Assembly: GCF_018119395.1 (NCBI RefSeq)
Contig: NZ_JAGPWD010000026.1
Span: forward strand, 25,261 to 89,260
DNA from: Massilia sp. ZL223
Lineage (GTDB): Bacteria; Pseudomonadota; Gammaproteobacteria; Burkholderiales; Burkholderiaceae_D
Direction of reading: 5' to 3'
Length of the DNA: 64,000 bases
The notes beneath the pieces are model-generated. The model was given only the letters and a program-made list of their open reading frames with translations. It ran no database searches and was not told where the DNA came from. Of the stretch, positions 33,716 to 41,072 are shown piece by piece. Made by a program: the position numbers and the translations under genes. The first letter of the stretch is position 1; each line of letters begins with the position of its first letter.

Positions 33716-34564
33716 ATGAAAAAGATTCTCGCTCTCGCATTCGGCGCTGCCATGAGCTTTGGCGCATATGCTGCACCGGCTACTCAACTGCCGCCGGGCC
33801 CGATCTACCTGAAATTCTCGGGTCAGGAACAAATCGCCATCAACGGCGCCACGACCTGGGCGGGTTCCAACGAAATCAACTGGGGCGTGTTCACCATCTC
33901 GACCATGGAACGCGGCTCGGTCAACACCCCGAACGACCAGATCGATCCGACCGGCGATATCTTCTTCGTCAATGGCCTGGGCGGCGGTCAGGTGACCGGC
34001 ATGTTCTACGGCGTCGAGCAAGGCACCCCGAACGCGAACAATCCGTTCCCGGCTACCAAGGGCTACATGGACCTGTACTGGCGTGACCTGAACAGCATGA
34101 CCAAGACCACCCTGGACACCATCAACCCGGGCGTGCGTTGCGGCTTTGACTGCGCTACCGGCTTCACCGAAGGCACCTTCCTGGCTCGCCTGTTCTTCGA
34201 CACCGGCATGGACACCATCGACCCGAACAACACCATCGTTGGCGACCAAATTCCGAGCAGCAATGGCTTCTCGGGCACCGCCGACTCCTACGCATCGGTC
34301 GATATGTCGGCCGGCGGCCTGTGGGCTGACCAGCTGGATTCGGATTGGTTCTCGAGCTGGCAAGGCCTGCGCGACCTGCGCTTCAAGAACAGCTACAACT
34401 ACAACCCGAACTGGGGCAATGGCGCCAACAACATCCTCGGTGCTCGCATCGACGATCCGGGCCAGGCATATTCCGAAGTGCCGGAACCGGGCGCCCTGTC
34501 GCTGATGGGCCTGGCAATGGTCGGCATGGGCGTCGCCCTGCGCCGCCGCCAGAAGAAAGACTAA
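33716..34564 (+). CDS. PEP-CTERM sorting-domain protein (exosortase substrate)
   Basis: This 282-residue secreted protein has a signal peptide (MKKILALAFGAAMSFGAYA, cleavage near residue 19) and a C-terminal sorting signal: VPEPGALSL (from residue 255), a hydrophobic helix and the basic tail RRRQKKD. The body is rich in Gly, Asn, Asp and aromatic residues and has a CGFDC pair; no enzyme domain is recognised. XrtA (17208) should cleave after export. It is driven by a consensus sigma-54 promoter and followed by a strong terminator, so it is a single-gene unit. GGAG lies six bases before the ATG. Codon use is more A/T-tolerant than in the neighbouring enzymes, as often seen in abundant secreted proteins. 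Confidence 0.95.
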   Translation: MKKILALAFGAAMSFGAYAAPATQLPPGPIYLKFSGQEQIAINGATTWAGSNEINWGVFTISTMERGSVNTPNDQIDPTGDIFFVNGLGGGQVTGMFYGVEQGTPNANNPFPATKGYMDLYWRDLNSMTKTTLDTINPGVRCGFDCATGFTEGTFLARLFFDTGMDTIDPNNTIVGDQIPSSNGFSGTADSYASVDMSAGGLWADQLDSDWFSSWQGLRDLRFKNSYNYNPNWGNGANNILGARIDDPGQAYSEVPEPGALSLMGLAMVGMGVALRRRQKKD

Positions 34565-34582
34565 GCGTCTTCCTTCCCTCGG

Positions 34583-34609
34583 AAAAGGCCTCTTCGGAGG
34601 CCTTTTTTT
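34583..34609 (+). terminator. Strong intrinsic terminator after the PEP-CTERM gene
   Basis: A perfect 10-bp stem AAAAGGCCTC/GAGGCCTTTT with a TTCG tetraloop is followed by more T residues (to 34609). It is a textbook Rho-independent terminator 18 bp after the stop codon. Confidence 0.93.
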
Positions 34610-34620
34610 CGTCTGTCTAA

Positions 34621-34643
34621 TTGACTTTATTGACAATATTGAC
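34621..34643 (+). repeat. Three TTGAC direct repeats at 9-bp spacing
   Basis: TTGAC occurs at 34621, 34630 and 34639, separated by TTTA and AATA. They lie 24 bp before the ATG of the membrane protein gene and overlap the only TTGACA (34630) that could be a -35 box. Possible regulator binding sites. Confidence 0.45.
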
Positions 34644-34666
34644 GGAAACATAGTCTACTGTCCGTC

Positions 34667-35353
34667 ATGCGCATTCCACTCCGTCTCTTGTTGCAAGTGC
34701 CACTAGTAATGGCCATACTCGCCTTCGTGCCGACCAACCTCGGCAAGCTGGCGGCCCTGCTGGTCCTGTGGGCATTGACTTTCGGCCGCCTCACCAAGGT
34801 GGAAGCCGTGTTCTTCGTGGTCGTGTGCGTATTCTTCACCGGTATGAATGCGGCCTCGCTGGCCCAGGGTATCTTCGCCTTCACCGAACCCGACGTGCTG
34901 CGCATGCCGGTGTGGGAATTGTTCATGTGGGGCTTCTACCTGCTGCATACACGCCGCGTCCTGGGCGGCAAGGCCGCGCACGACCGCCGTCCGGCCGTCT
35001 GGGCCCTGGCGCTGGCCTATTCGGCCGCTTTCTCGACCATTCATGACGGCAATACCCTGCTGGCCGTGACCGGTGTCCTGCTGGCCATCGGCCTGATGCT
35101 GTTCCACGAACGCGAAGACCTGGCCTACACCGGCTACATGATCCTGCTGGGCGCCCTGATCGAATATTCAGGCGTCCTGAGCGGTAACTGGTTCTATCCG
35201 GACCCGCCGCCGGGTGGCGTGCCGCTGTGGTTCATTACGCTCTGGGGCGGGGTGGGGCTGTTCATGCGCCGCCTGGTGCTGCCGATCCTGGAGCGTTTCG
35301 AGGGCGGCCCAAACGAAAACGGCCTGCTTGCGCAGGCCGCCTCCCAGGCATAA
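34667..35353 (+). CDS. Unknown integral membrane protein within the exosortase locus
   Basis: This 228-residue protein has about six hydrophobic segments (for example LLLQVPLVMAILAFV, AALLVLWALTF, VFFVVVCVFFTG, LLAVTGVLLAIGLMLF). The C-terminal part has the conserved-looking EYSGVLSGNWFYPDPPPG-type loop followed by LWFITLWGG. I do not recognise the family with certainty. It lies directly after the PEP-CTERM gene terminator and converges with the acyltransferase gene 7 bp away, so it has its own promoter, probably within the TTGAC repeats. A role linked to sorting or to the lipid partner is only suggested by position. Confidence 0.8.
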   Translation: MRIPLRLLLQVPLVMAILAFVPTNLGKLAALLVLWALTFGRLTKVEAVFFVVVCVFFTGMNAASLAQGIFAFTEPDVLRMPVWELFMWGFYLLHTRRVLGGKAAHDRRPAVWALALAYSAAFSTIHDGNTLLAVTGVLLAIGLMLFHEREDLAYTGYMILLGALIEYSGVLSGNWFYPDPPPGGVPLWFITLWGGVGLFMRRLVLPILERFEGGPNENGLLAQAASQA

Positions 35354-35360
35354 GAGGTGG

Positions 35361-36119
35361 TTAGCCCAGCGACATCAAACGCCGGGTAATGCCTTCTTCT
35401 TCCTTCTGCGAGAAGAAATACGGGAACAGCGAACGCTCGTTGCCCGGGTGGTTGCTGGTGCCGCCGAAACGCTCGATCTGCTCCTGTACCTGGTCCAGGC
35501 TGCTCCACAGCAGCCAGGCCGGCGCGTCGACGCGCGGATTGGTGCGCATCTCGCCCAGGCGGGTAAAGCCCAGCATGGTCTCGTAGAAGCGGCGGTGGCG
35601 CGGATTGACCTCGATGAAGACGTCGGTGCAGTTGTGGATGCGGCGGCCGTAGATGAACAGGATGTGGAATAGCGAGGCCAGCGCCATCTTGGAGCGCACC
35701 TTGGGATCGAAGGCCAGCTTGGTGATCTCGCACACCTTGCCGCCCCGTGCGCGGAACTGGTCGATCTCGTCCTTGAAGATCTCGTCGGCCAGCAGGCCCA
35801 CGCCGGAATCGATGCCGAGCGTCACCGTGCCCACCACTTCGCCGTGGTCGGATGCGGAGAGGGTGATTCGGTTGGGGTCGTCGTCAAGACGATGCGTGCC
35901 GGCGTAACCGCGCCAGGCATACATTTTATTGATCAGTAAACTGGCCTTGCTTCGGCCCTGATCCGTATCGGCAACCCGAATCCCGAAAGATTTTTCGTTG
36001 ATGGCCACGTCGGTGATCCTATCACATGAGGCCGGAGACCCTTCGGTAGCTGAGCTGTAACGTGCGCTCCCCGGTTCAGAGATTAAATCTTTCAATTCCG
36101 TTGAATTTAGCGTGGTCAT
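35361..36119 (-). CDS. PEP-CTERM/exosortase-associated acyltransferase (TIGR03694; FeeM-like)
   Basis: This 252-residue protein of the autoinducer-synthase/N-acyl amino acid synthase fold has INKMYAWRGYAGTHRLDDD, VVGTVTLGIDSGVGLLADEIF, CEITKLAFDPKVRSKMALASLF and VNPRHRRFYETMLGF. FeeM-type enzymes use acyl-ACP to acylate an amino acid or amine. In this locus the acyl donor could be the ACP at 6022, and the acceptor an amine made by the decarboxylase at 10221; this is inference. ATG 36119 has GGAGAGAG upstream. TATAAT (minus strand, near 36213-36218) is a likely -10. Confidence 0.88.
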   Translation of the reverse strand: MTTLNSTELKDLISEPGSARYSSATEGSPASCDRITDVAINEKSFGIRVADTDQGRSKASLLINKMYAWRGYAGTHRLDDDPNRITLSASDHGEVVGTVTLGIDSGVGLLADEIFKDEIDQFRARGGKVCEITKLAFDPKVRSKMALASLFHILFIYGRRIHNCTDVFIEVNPRHRRFYETMLGFTRLGEMRTNPRVDAPAWLLWSSLDQVQEQIERFGGTSNHPGNERSLFPYFFSQKEEEGITRRLMSLG

Positions 36120-36231
36120 ATTCTCTCTCCGCAGGAGTGGCCCGGATGGACGACATAGTGGTTCTTGTATCCTAGCACCGCCGGCACGGGCGTGCCAGAA
36201 AGAAATTGCAAAATTATAACTAATGATGCTG

Positions 36232-36255
36232 AAACGCCACCTTGCGGTGGCGTTT
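36232..36255 (-). terminator. Terminator hairpin after prsT
   Basis: A perfect 10-bp stem AAACGCCACC/GGTGGCGTTT has a four-base loop. On the minus strand it follows the prsT stop (36265) by 9 bases and ends in TTT; on the plus strand a longer T-tract follows. It separates prsT from the acyltransferase gene. Confidence 0.75.
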
Positions 36256-36264
36256 TTGTTTGAC

Positions 36265-39039
36265 TTACAGCTGCTTGAGAAGTTCCTTCGCCTGCTCGGC
36301 CCCGGGTCCCTTGCCCTTGGTCGCCAGCACTTCCAGTTCCTTCTTCGCGCCGGCCTTGTCGCCCGACTTGATCAGGGCCTGGGCCAGGTGCAGGCGCAGG
36401 TCGCCGCTGCTGGGCGCCAGGCTCACCCCCTTCTGCAGCAGGGGTACGGCGCGCTTGAGGTCGCCCCGTTCGGTGAGGATCGCGCCCAGCGTGTCCATCA
36501 CCGCCGGGTGGTCGCCGCTCGCGCGGTAGGCCAGCTCGGCGGTCTCGAGCGCCTTCGGATCCTTCAGCTGCTGGTAGGTCCAGGCCAGGTTGTTCAGGGC
36601 CACGCCGTTGTTCGGCGAGCTCTTCACGATCGCCTCGAACTGCGCGGCGGCCTGCTTGAGCTGGCCCTTGGCCAGGCTGCGCTCGGCCATGTAGGTGGCC
36701 GCCAGCATGTCCTGCGGACGCTTCTTGCTCCATTCGGCCAGGCGGGCGTCGGCCTGGGCTTCCTTGCCGGCGGCGGTCATGGCGCGGTGGATGGTCAGCA
36801 GCACCTTGGTGCTCGGCTGCAGCTCGAAGGCCTTTTCGTACAGGGCCAGGGACTGGGCCTGCTTGCCGTCGCGCGCCAGCAGGTCGCCTTCCAGCACGTA
36901 GCCGATGGCGGCGTTGTCCGGCTGTTTCTGCAGGGCGCGCGCGCTGTCGAGCGCCAGTTCCGGCTTCTTGGCGCGCATCGCCAGCTCGACCTGGGCCAGG
37001 TGGGCCGGCACATAGTCCGGCTGCAGGGCCAGGGCGCGCTTGATGTCGTCGGCCGCGGCGCTTTCGTTCTTCAGGGCCACGTGGGCATTGGCCAGGCGGT
37101 ACTGGGCCACTGCCGACTTCGGCAGCACGCTGGTCAGCTTGCTGTAGGTTTCCAGCGCGCCGGCGGCGTCGTTATTGGCCAGCTGGGCCTGGCCCAGCAG
37201 GTCGAGCAGGTCGGGCTGGGTCGGGTTCTCGGTGCTGGCCTTGCGCGCCAGGTTGAGGGCCTTCTGGTTCTCCTTCTGGGCCAGGTAGTGCGCGCCCAGC
37301 TTGAGCAGCGGCGCGACCGCGCCCGGATTCTCGTTGCTGGCCTGCTCGAGCCACTTGGTCGCTTCGGCCGGCTTCTTCTCGTACATGGCGATGTTCGCCA
37401 GGGCGACCATGGCGCCGATGTTCTTCGGCTCGGCCTTGAGCACGCCGTTGAAGCGGGACTTGGCCGCATCGATCTTGCGCTCGCGCATGTCGAGTTCGGC
37501 CAGGGCGGTGGCGCCCGGATAGAAGGCCGGCTGCAGCTTGACCGATTGCTCGAAGGCGGCGCGCGCGGATGGCGCGTCCTGCTTGGCCAGGTGCACCAGG
37601 CCGAGCAGGTAATGCACCTGGACGTTGGATGGCTGCTGCTTGGCCAGCTGCTGGGCGGTGGCCAGGGCCTTGTCGTACTGTTTCATGCCCAGCTGGGCCT
37701 GCACCAGCGCGATGCCGCCGTCAGCCGATTTCGGGTCGAGCGTGGCGCCCGCCTGCAGGTCGTTCAGGCCCTTGGCCTGGTCGCCCTGGCCCAGGCGCGA
37801 CAGGCCCAGCGAAGTGCGCAGCGCCGCCACTTTCGGCGCCAGTTCGCTGGCCTTCTCGAAATAGGAGGTCGCCTTGGCGAAGTCGCGCACCTGCATGTAG
37901 GACTGGCCGGCCAGGGCCAGCAGCTGCGGGTCGTCGGTGGCGTTCTTGAGCGCCGGGGCCAGCGCCTCGGCCGCATCCTTGGGCTGCGAGCTCTTCAGCA
38001 GGGTCTGGGCCAGCAGCTTGCGCGCGTAGACGTTGTCCGGATTGGCGTTCAGGTATTTACGCAGGTAGAGCTCGGCCTGCTGGTGGGCCCCCAGGTTCAG
38101 CTCCACCGCGCCGGCCAGCAGGATGCTGGGCAGGTGTTCGGGAGCGCTCTTGAGCACTTTTTGCAGCGATTCCTGGGCCTGGGCATGCTTGCCCTGGGTG
38201 TAGTCGAGCAGGGCCTGGGCATAGTTGGCCAGCAAGTTGCCCGGGGCATGCTTGCGCGCGGCTTCGATCGAGGCCTTGGCGGCGTCGAACTTGCCCTGGT
38301 TGATCTCGATATAGGCCTTTTCGACATAGGCCACGCGGTCGTGCGGGCGCAGGGCGATGACCTGGTCATAGGCCTTCATCGCCTCGTCCGGCTTGTTGAG
38401 GGCGCGCAGGATGCTGCCCTGGAACAGCCAGGCTTCCGGATTCTTGGGGTCCTTGGTCACGGCCTCGACGGCATAGCGCTCGGCGGCAGCCGCATCCTGG
38501 CTGAACAGGGCGTGGCGCGCCAGGCCGACCAGGGCTTCGCCGGTGGCGGGGTCGAGCTGCAGGGCCGCGTCGTAGGCCTGCTTGGCTTCCTCGGGCTTGC
38601 GCTGCTCCAGCAGGGCGTCGCCGCGCAGGGCCAGCAGGATGGGCGAGCCCTTGGCCTTGTCGGCCGTCAGGGTTTCCAGTACCTTGTCGGACTGGCCCTG
38701 GGCCTGCAGCGCGCGCGCCAGCAGCGGCAGGGTGCGGTCGGCCGCAATGCCCAGGCTGGCGGCCTTGCGCAATTCCTTCTCGGCCGACACGGCGTCGCCG
38801 CTGTCCAGGTGCAGGGAGCCCAGCTGGAAACGCGCCTCGCCGTCTTCCGGACTCTGGGCCACCGCATTCTTCAGCTGGATCATTGCTGCCTTGCGGTCTC
38901 CCTTTTCCTGGTACGCCTTCGCTTCGGCCAGCAGGGTCGCGGTCGATTCGGTGCGGTTGCAGCCGGCCAGGCCGCCCAGCACGAGGGCGCCGGAAACGAG
39001 GGCTGCGGTAAGAGTGAGCTTATGGACGTGACGCGACAT
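36265..39039 (-). CDS. prsT: XrtA/PEP-CTERM system TPR-repeat lipoprotein PrsT
   Basis: This 924-residue lipoprotein (TIGR02917 type) has the signal peptide LTAALVSGALVLGGLAGC, with lipobox LAGC, followed by tandem tetratricopeptide repeats to the C-terminus (many copies of the A-x-x-x-Y/L-x-x-A-L pattern at ~34-residue spacing, for example LLGLVHLAKQDAPSARAAFEQS). It is probably periplasmic, acting as a scaffold for exopolysaccharide or PEP-CTERM protein handling. The start ATG 39039 is chosen for the lipoprotein signal and the AAGGAAAG upstream; the frame stays open 50 codons further but those residues do not fit. It is a single-gene unit with its own promoter region (39040-39213), where no sigma-54 site was found. 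Confidence 0.94.
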   Translation of the reverse strand: MSRHVHKLTLTAALVSGALVLGGLAGCNRTESTATLLAEAKAYQEKGDRKAAMIQLKNAVAQSPEDGEARFQLGSLHLDSGDAVSAEKELRKAASLGIAADRTLPLLARALQAQGQSDKVLETLTADKAKGSPILLALRGDALLEQRKPEEAKQAYDAALQLDPATGEALVGLARHALFSQDAAAAERYAVEAVTKDPKNPEAWLFQGSILRALNKPDEAMKAYDQVIALRPHDRVAYVEKAYIEINQGKFDAAKASIEAARKHAPGNLLANYAQALLDYTQGKHAQAQESLQKVLKSAPEHLPSILLAGAVELNLGAHQQAELYLRKYLNANPDNVYARKLLAQTLLKSSQPKDAAEALAPALKNATDDPQLLALAGQSYMQVRDFAKATSYFEKASELAPKVAALRTSLGLSRLGQGDQAKGLNDLQAGATLDPKSADGGIALVQAQLGMKQYDKALATAQQLAKQQPSNVQVHYLLGLVHLAKQDAPSARAAFEQSVKLQPAFYPGATALAELDMRERKIDAAKSRFNGVLKAEPKNIGAMVALANIAMYEKKPAEATKWLEQASNENPGAVAPLLKLGAHYLAQKENQKALNLARKASTENPTQPDLLDLLGQAQLANNDAAGALETYSKLTSVLPKSAVAQYRLANAHVALKNESAAADDIKRALALQPDYVPAHLAQVELAMRAKKPELALDSARALQKQPDNAAIGYVLEGDLLARDGKQAQSLALYEKAFELQPSTKVLLTIHRAMTAAGKEAQADARLAEWSKKRPQDMLAATYMAERSLAKGQLKQAAAQFEAIVKSSPNNGVALNNLAWTYQQLKDPKALETAELAYRASGDHPAVMDTLGAILTERGDLKRAVPLLQKGVSLAPSSGDLRLHLAQALIKSGDKAGAKKELEVLATKGKGPGAEQAKELLKQL

Positions 39040-39149
39040 TGAATCTTTCCTTTTAAGTAGTATCACGGCGAAGATGGCCCGGGACAGCCGGGGGGAAGAG
39101 TTTCCACATCGACAATAATACCCGAACAGCTTGCTTAGAAGGGAATCAA

Positions 39150-39175
39150 TGGCAAGGAGTGTTGCGGACTTGCCA
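39150..39175. promoter_or_regulatory. Inverted repeat TGGCAAG-N12-CTTGCCA upstream of prsT
   Basis: Perfect 7-bp arms (39150-39156, 39169-39175) lie about 110-135 bp upstream of prsT. Two further AGCAAGC/GCTTGCT words lie beside it. This is a possible operator; the regulator is unknown. Confidence 0.3.
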
Positions 39176-39213
39176 TGACAGTTAAGCAAGCATGCTTTTG
39201 TACCAACTGGCGC

Positions 39214-39546
39214 TCACTCTTCGCCGGATTGCGCACCCGGTTCCTCGCCCCTCCTGAGGCGGCTCAGCAGGGCCTCGACATTGTCGCTCACCGGCAGCCC
39301 ATGGCGCCGCAGGAGCTGGACATGCAGGACCAGGTTTTCCAGTACCAGCTTGGCCGAGACGGCCAGCAGGGTCATCAGGCGGTCTTCGGTGCTGAATTTT
39401 TCCATCGAGGCGGCCATCTCGCACAAATGGGTGGCGACCAGGGCGCGCAGTTCGTCTTCGGGGAAGGGCAGGTCGGCAAAGTCGATCGGGTCTTCCTGTT
39501 CGACTTCCTGCATCAGGGCGGCGAGTTGCTCCGGTTTGATCGGCAT
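39214..39546 (-). CDS. Conserved small protein, unknown function
   Basis: This 110-residue acidic, mostly helical protein has no signal peptide or membrane segment (MPIKPEQLAALMQEVEQEDP at the N-terminus, a hydrophobic helix LVLENLVLHVQLLRRHGLP near residue 70-88, and a charged tail). I do not recognise a domain. ATG 39546 has CGGAGC upstream. It is divergent from the MoaD-like gene (103-bp gap). Confidence 0.65.
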   Translation of the reverse strand: MPIKPEQLAALMQEVEQEDPIDFADLPFPEDELRALVATHLCEMAASMEKFSTEDRLMTLLAVSAKLVLENLVLHVQLLRRHGLPVSDNVEALLSRLRRGEEPGAQSGEE

Positions 39547-39649
39547 GCGTTGCTCCGCGAATGGTTCACGGCTACATTGTAGGTTTGCCAGCCATGCAAT
39601 GCCCACGCCATTCGCAAAGGGCGGCAAACCCGATGTCGATGGAAGGATC

Positions 39650-39919
39650 ATGGCGCAGCTCTTCTTTACACAGCAACTGGCGCGCTTCACCAGCGTCCCC
39701 GAGGTCGCCACCTCCGCAGGGCGGCTGCGCGAAGGCCTGGACAGCGCGTTCGCCCTCAACCCGCGCTTGCGCGGCTACGTGCTGGACGACCAGGGCTGCC
39801 TGCGTCCCAACGTCGTGATCTTCATCGATGGCCGGCGCTGCGCCGACACGCGGCGCCTCGACGACCCGCTTCAGCCTGACAGCAAGGTCTACGTGCTGCA
39901 GGCACTATCCGGAGGATGA
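39650..39919 (+). CDS. MoaD/ThiS-like ubiquitin-fold protein
   Basis: This 89-residue beta-grasp protein has VVIFIDGRRCADTRRLDDPLQPDSKVYVLQALSGG and ends in Gly-Gly, the thiocarboxylate or conjugation tail of MoaD/ThiS and bacterial ubiquitin-like proteins. GGAAGG lies just before ATG 39650. It is coupled to the following beta-propeller gene. No MoeB/ThiF-type activating enzyme is in the window, so the sulfur carrier or tagging role is unproven. Confidence 0.78.
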   Translation: MAQLFFTQQLARFTSVPEVATSAGRLREGLDSAFALNPRLRGYVLDDQGCLRPNVVIFIDGRRCADTRRLDDPLQPDSKVYVLQALSGG

Positions 39920-39921
39920 GC

Positions 39922-40998
39922 ATGCAGGCTTATGTGGCGACCCGCAAGGGACTGTTCGAATTGTCGTTCACCGGCTCGCGCTGGGAATTCGGCCCGGTGC
40001 ACTTCCTGGGCGACCCGGTGTCGATGGTGCTGCCGGACCGGCGCGACGGGACGCTGTACGCGGCCCTGAACCTGGGCCACTTCGGCGTCAAGCTGCACCG
40101 CAAGCAGGGCGAGATCTGGACCGAACTGCCGGCGCCGGCCTATCCGCCCAAGCCGGAGGGCCTGGAAGAGAAGGTCGAATGGACCAACAAGCTGATCTGG
40201 TCGCTGGAAGCCGGCGGCGCCGACCAGCCGGGCGTGCTGTGGGCGGGGACCCTGCCGGGCGGCCTGTTCCGCTCCGGCGACCGCGGCGACAGCTGGGAGC
40301 TGGTGCGCCCGCTGTGGGACATGCCGGGCCGGCCGCAGTGGTTCGGCGGCGGCTACGACGATCCCGGCATCCACAGCATCAGCGTCGACCCGCGCGACAG
40401 CCGCAGCCTGCTGGTGGGGATTTCCTGCGCCGGCGCCTGGCGCACAGAGGACGGCGGCGCCAGCTGGGCGCTCAGCGCCAGGGGCATGCGCGCCGACTAC
40501 ATGCCGCCGGACATGCAGGACAATGAGGAAGCCCAGGACCCGCACCGCATCGTGCGCTGCGCGGGCGAGCCGGACGTGCTGTGGTGCCAGCACCATAACG
40601 GGGTCTGGCGTTCGGGCGATGCGGGGCGCAGCTGGCAGGAGATCAGGAACATGCCGCTGTCGCATTTCGGCTTCGCGGTGGCGGCGCATCCGCGCGACGG
40701 GCAGACGGCCTGGTTCGTGCCGGCGGAGAAGGATGAGCGCCGCATTCCCCTGGGGGCGTCGCTGGCGGTGACGCGTACCCGGGATGGGGGCAAGACCTTC
40801 GACGTGCTCAGGGCGGGGCTGCCGCAGGAGCATTGCTATGACCTGGTGTACCGCCACGGGCTGGCGGTGCACGAGGATGGGCGCACCCTGATCATGGGGT
40901 CGACGACCGGGAATGTGTGGGTGTCGGATAACGGCGGGGACAGCTGGCACGCGGTGGCGGGGAATTTGCCGCCGGTGTATGCGGTAGCGTTTGCGTAG
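39922..40998 (+). CDS. BNR/sialidase-like beta-propeller protein
   Basis: This 358-residue protein has repeated Asp-box blades (S-x-D-x-G-x-x-W type: SGDRGDSWELV, TEDGGASWAL, SGDAGRSWQEI, SDNGGDSWHAV) characteristic of the exo-alpha-sialidase/VPS10 propeller group. There is no signal peptide and no clear sialidase arginine triad, so enzymatic activity is doubtful. ATG 39922 is chosen because GGAGG (39911-39915) is six bases upstream; the ATG at 39916 would leave no spacing. It is cotranscribed with the ubiquitin-like gene, a pairing also seen in other proteobacteria to my recollection. Confidence 0.82.
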   Translation: MQAYVATRKGLFELSFTGSRWEFGPVHFLGDPVSMVLPDRRDGTLYAALNLGHFGVKLHRKQGEIWTELPAPAYPPKPEGLEEKVEWTNKLIWSLEAGGADQPGVLWAGTLPGGLFRSGDRGDSWELVRPLWDMPGRPQWFGGGYDDPGIHSISVDPRDSRSLLVGISCAGAWRTEDGGASWALSARGMRADYMPPDMQDNEEAQDPHRIVRCAGEPDVLWCQHHNGVWRSGDAGRSWQEIRNMPLSHFGFAVAAHPRDGQTAWFVPAEKDERRIPLGASLAVTRTRDGGKTFDVLRAGLPQEHCYDLVYRHGLAVHEDGRTLIMGSTTGNVWVSDNGGDSWHAVAGNLPPVYAVAFA

Positions 40999-41030
40999 AA
41001 CCCAGGTTTCTCAAAGCAGTGGAGGAATAA

Positions 41031-41057
41031 AAAAGGGCGCGGGTACCGCGCCCTTTT
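41031..41057. terminator. Bidirectional terminator between convergent genes
   Basis: A perfect 12-bp stem AAAAGGGCGCGG/CCGCGCCCTTTT has a three-base loop, with A- and T-tracts on both sides. It serves the propeller gene (plus) and icmF (minus). Confidence 0.9.
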
Positions 41058-41072
41058 CCGTTAAGCACCGGG

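Noticed and set aside
36183..36197. TGGCAC-N5-TGCC on the minus strand before the acyltransferase gene looks like a third sigma-54 promoter
   Set aside because: The GG and GC are only 11 bp apart and the -12 box reads GTGCC, and sigma-54 spacing is strict. It is better explained as a small inverted repeat (GGCACG/CGTGCC), and a TATAAT box lies nearby.
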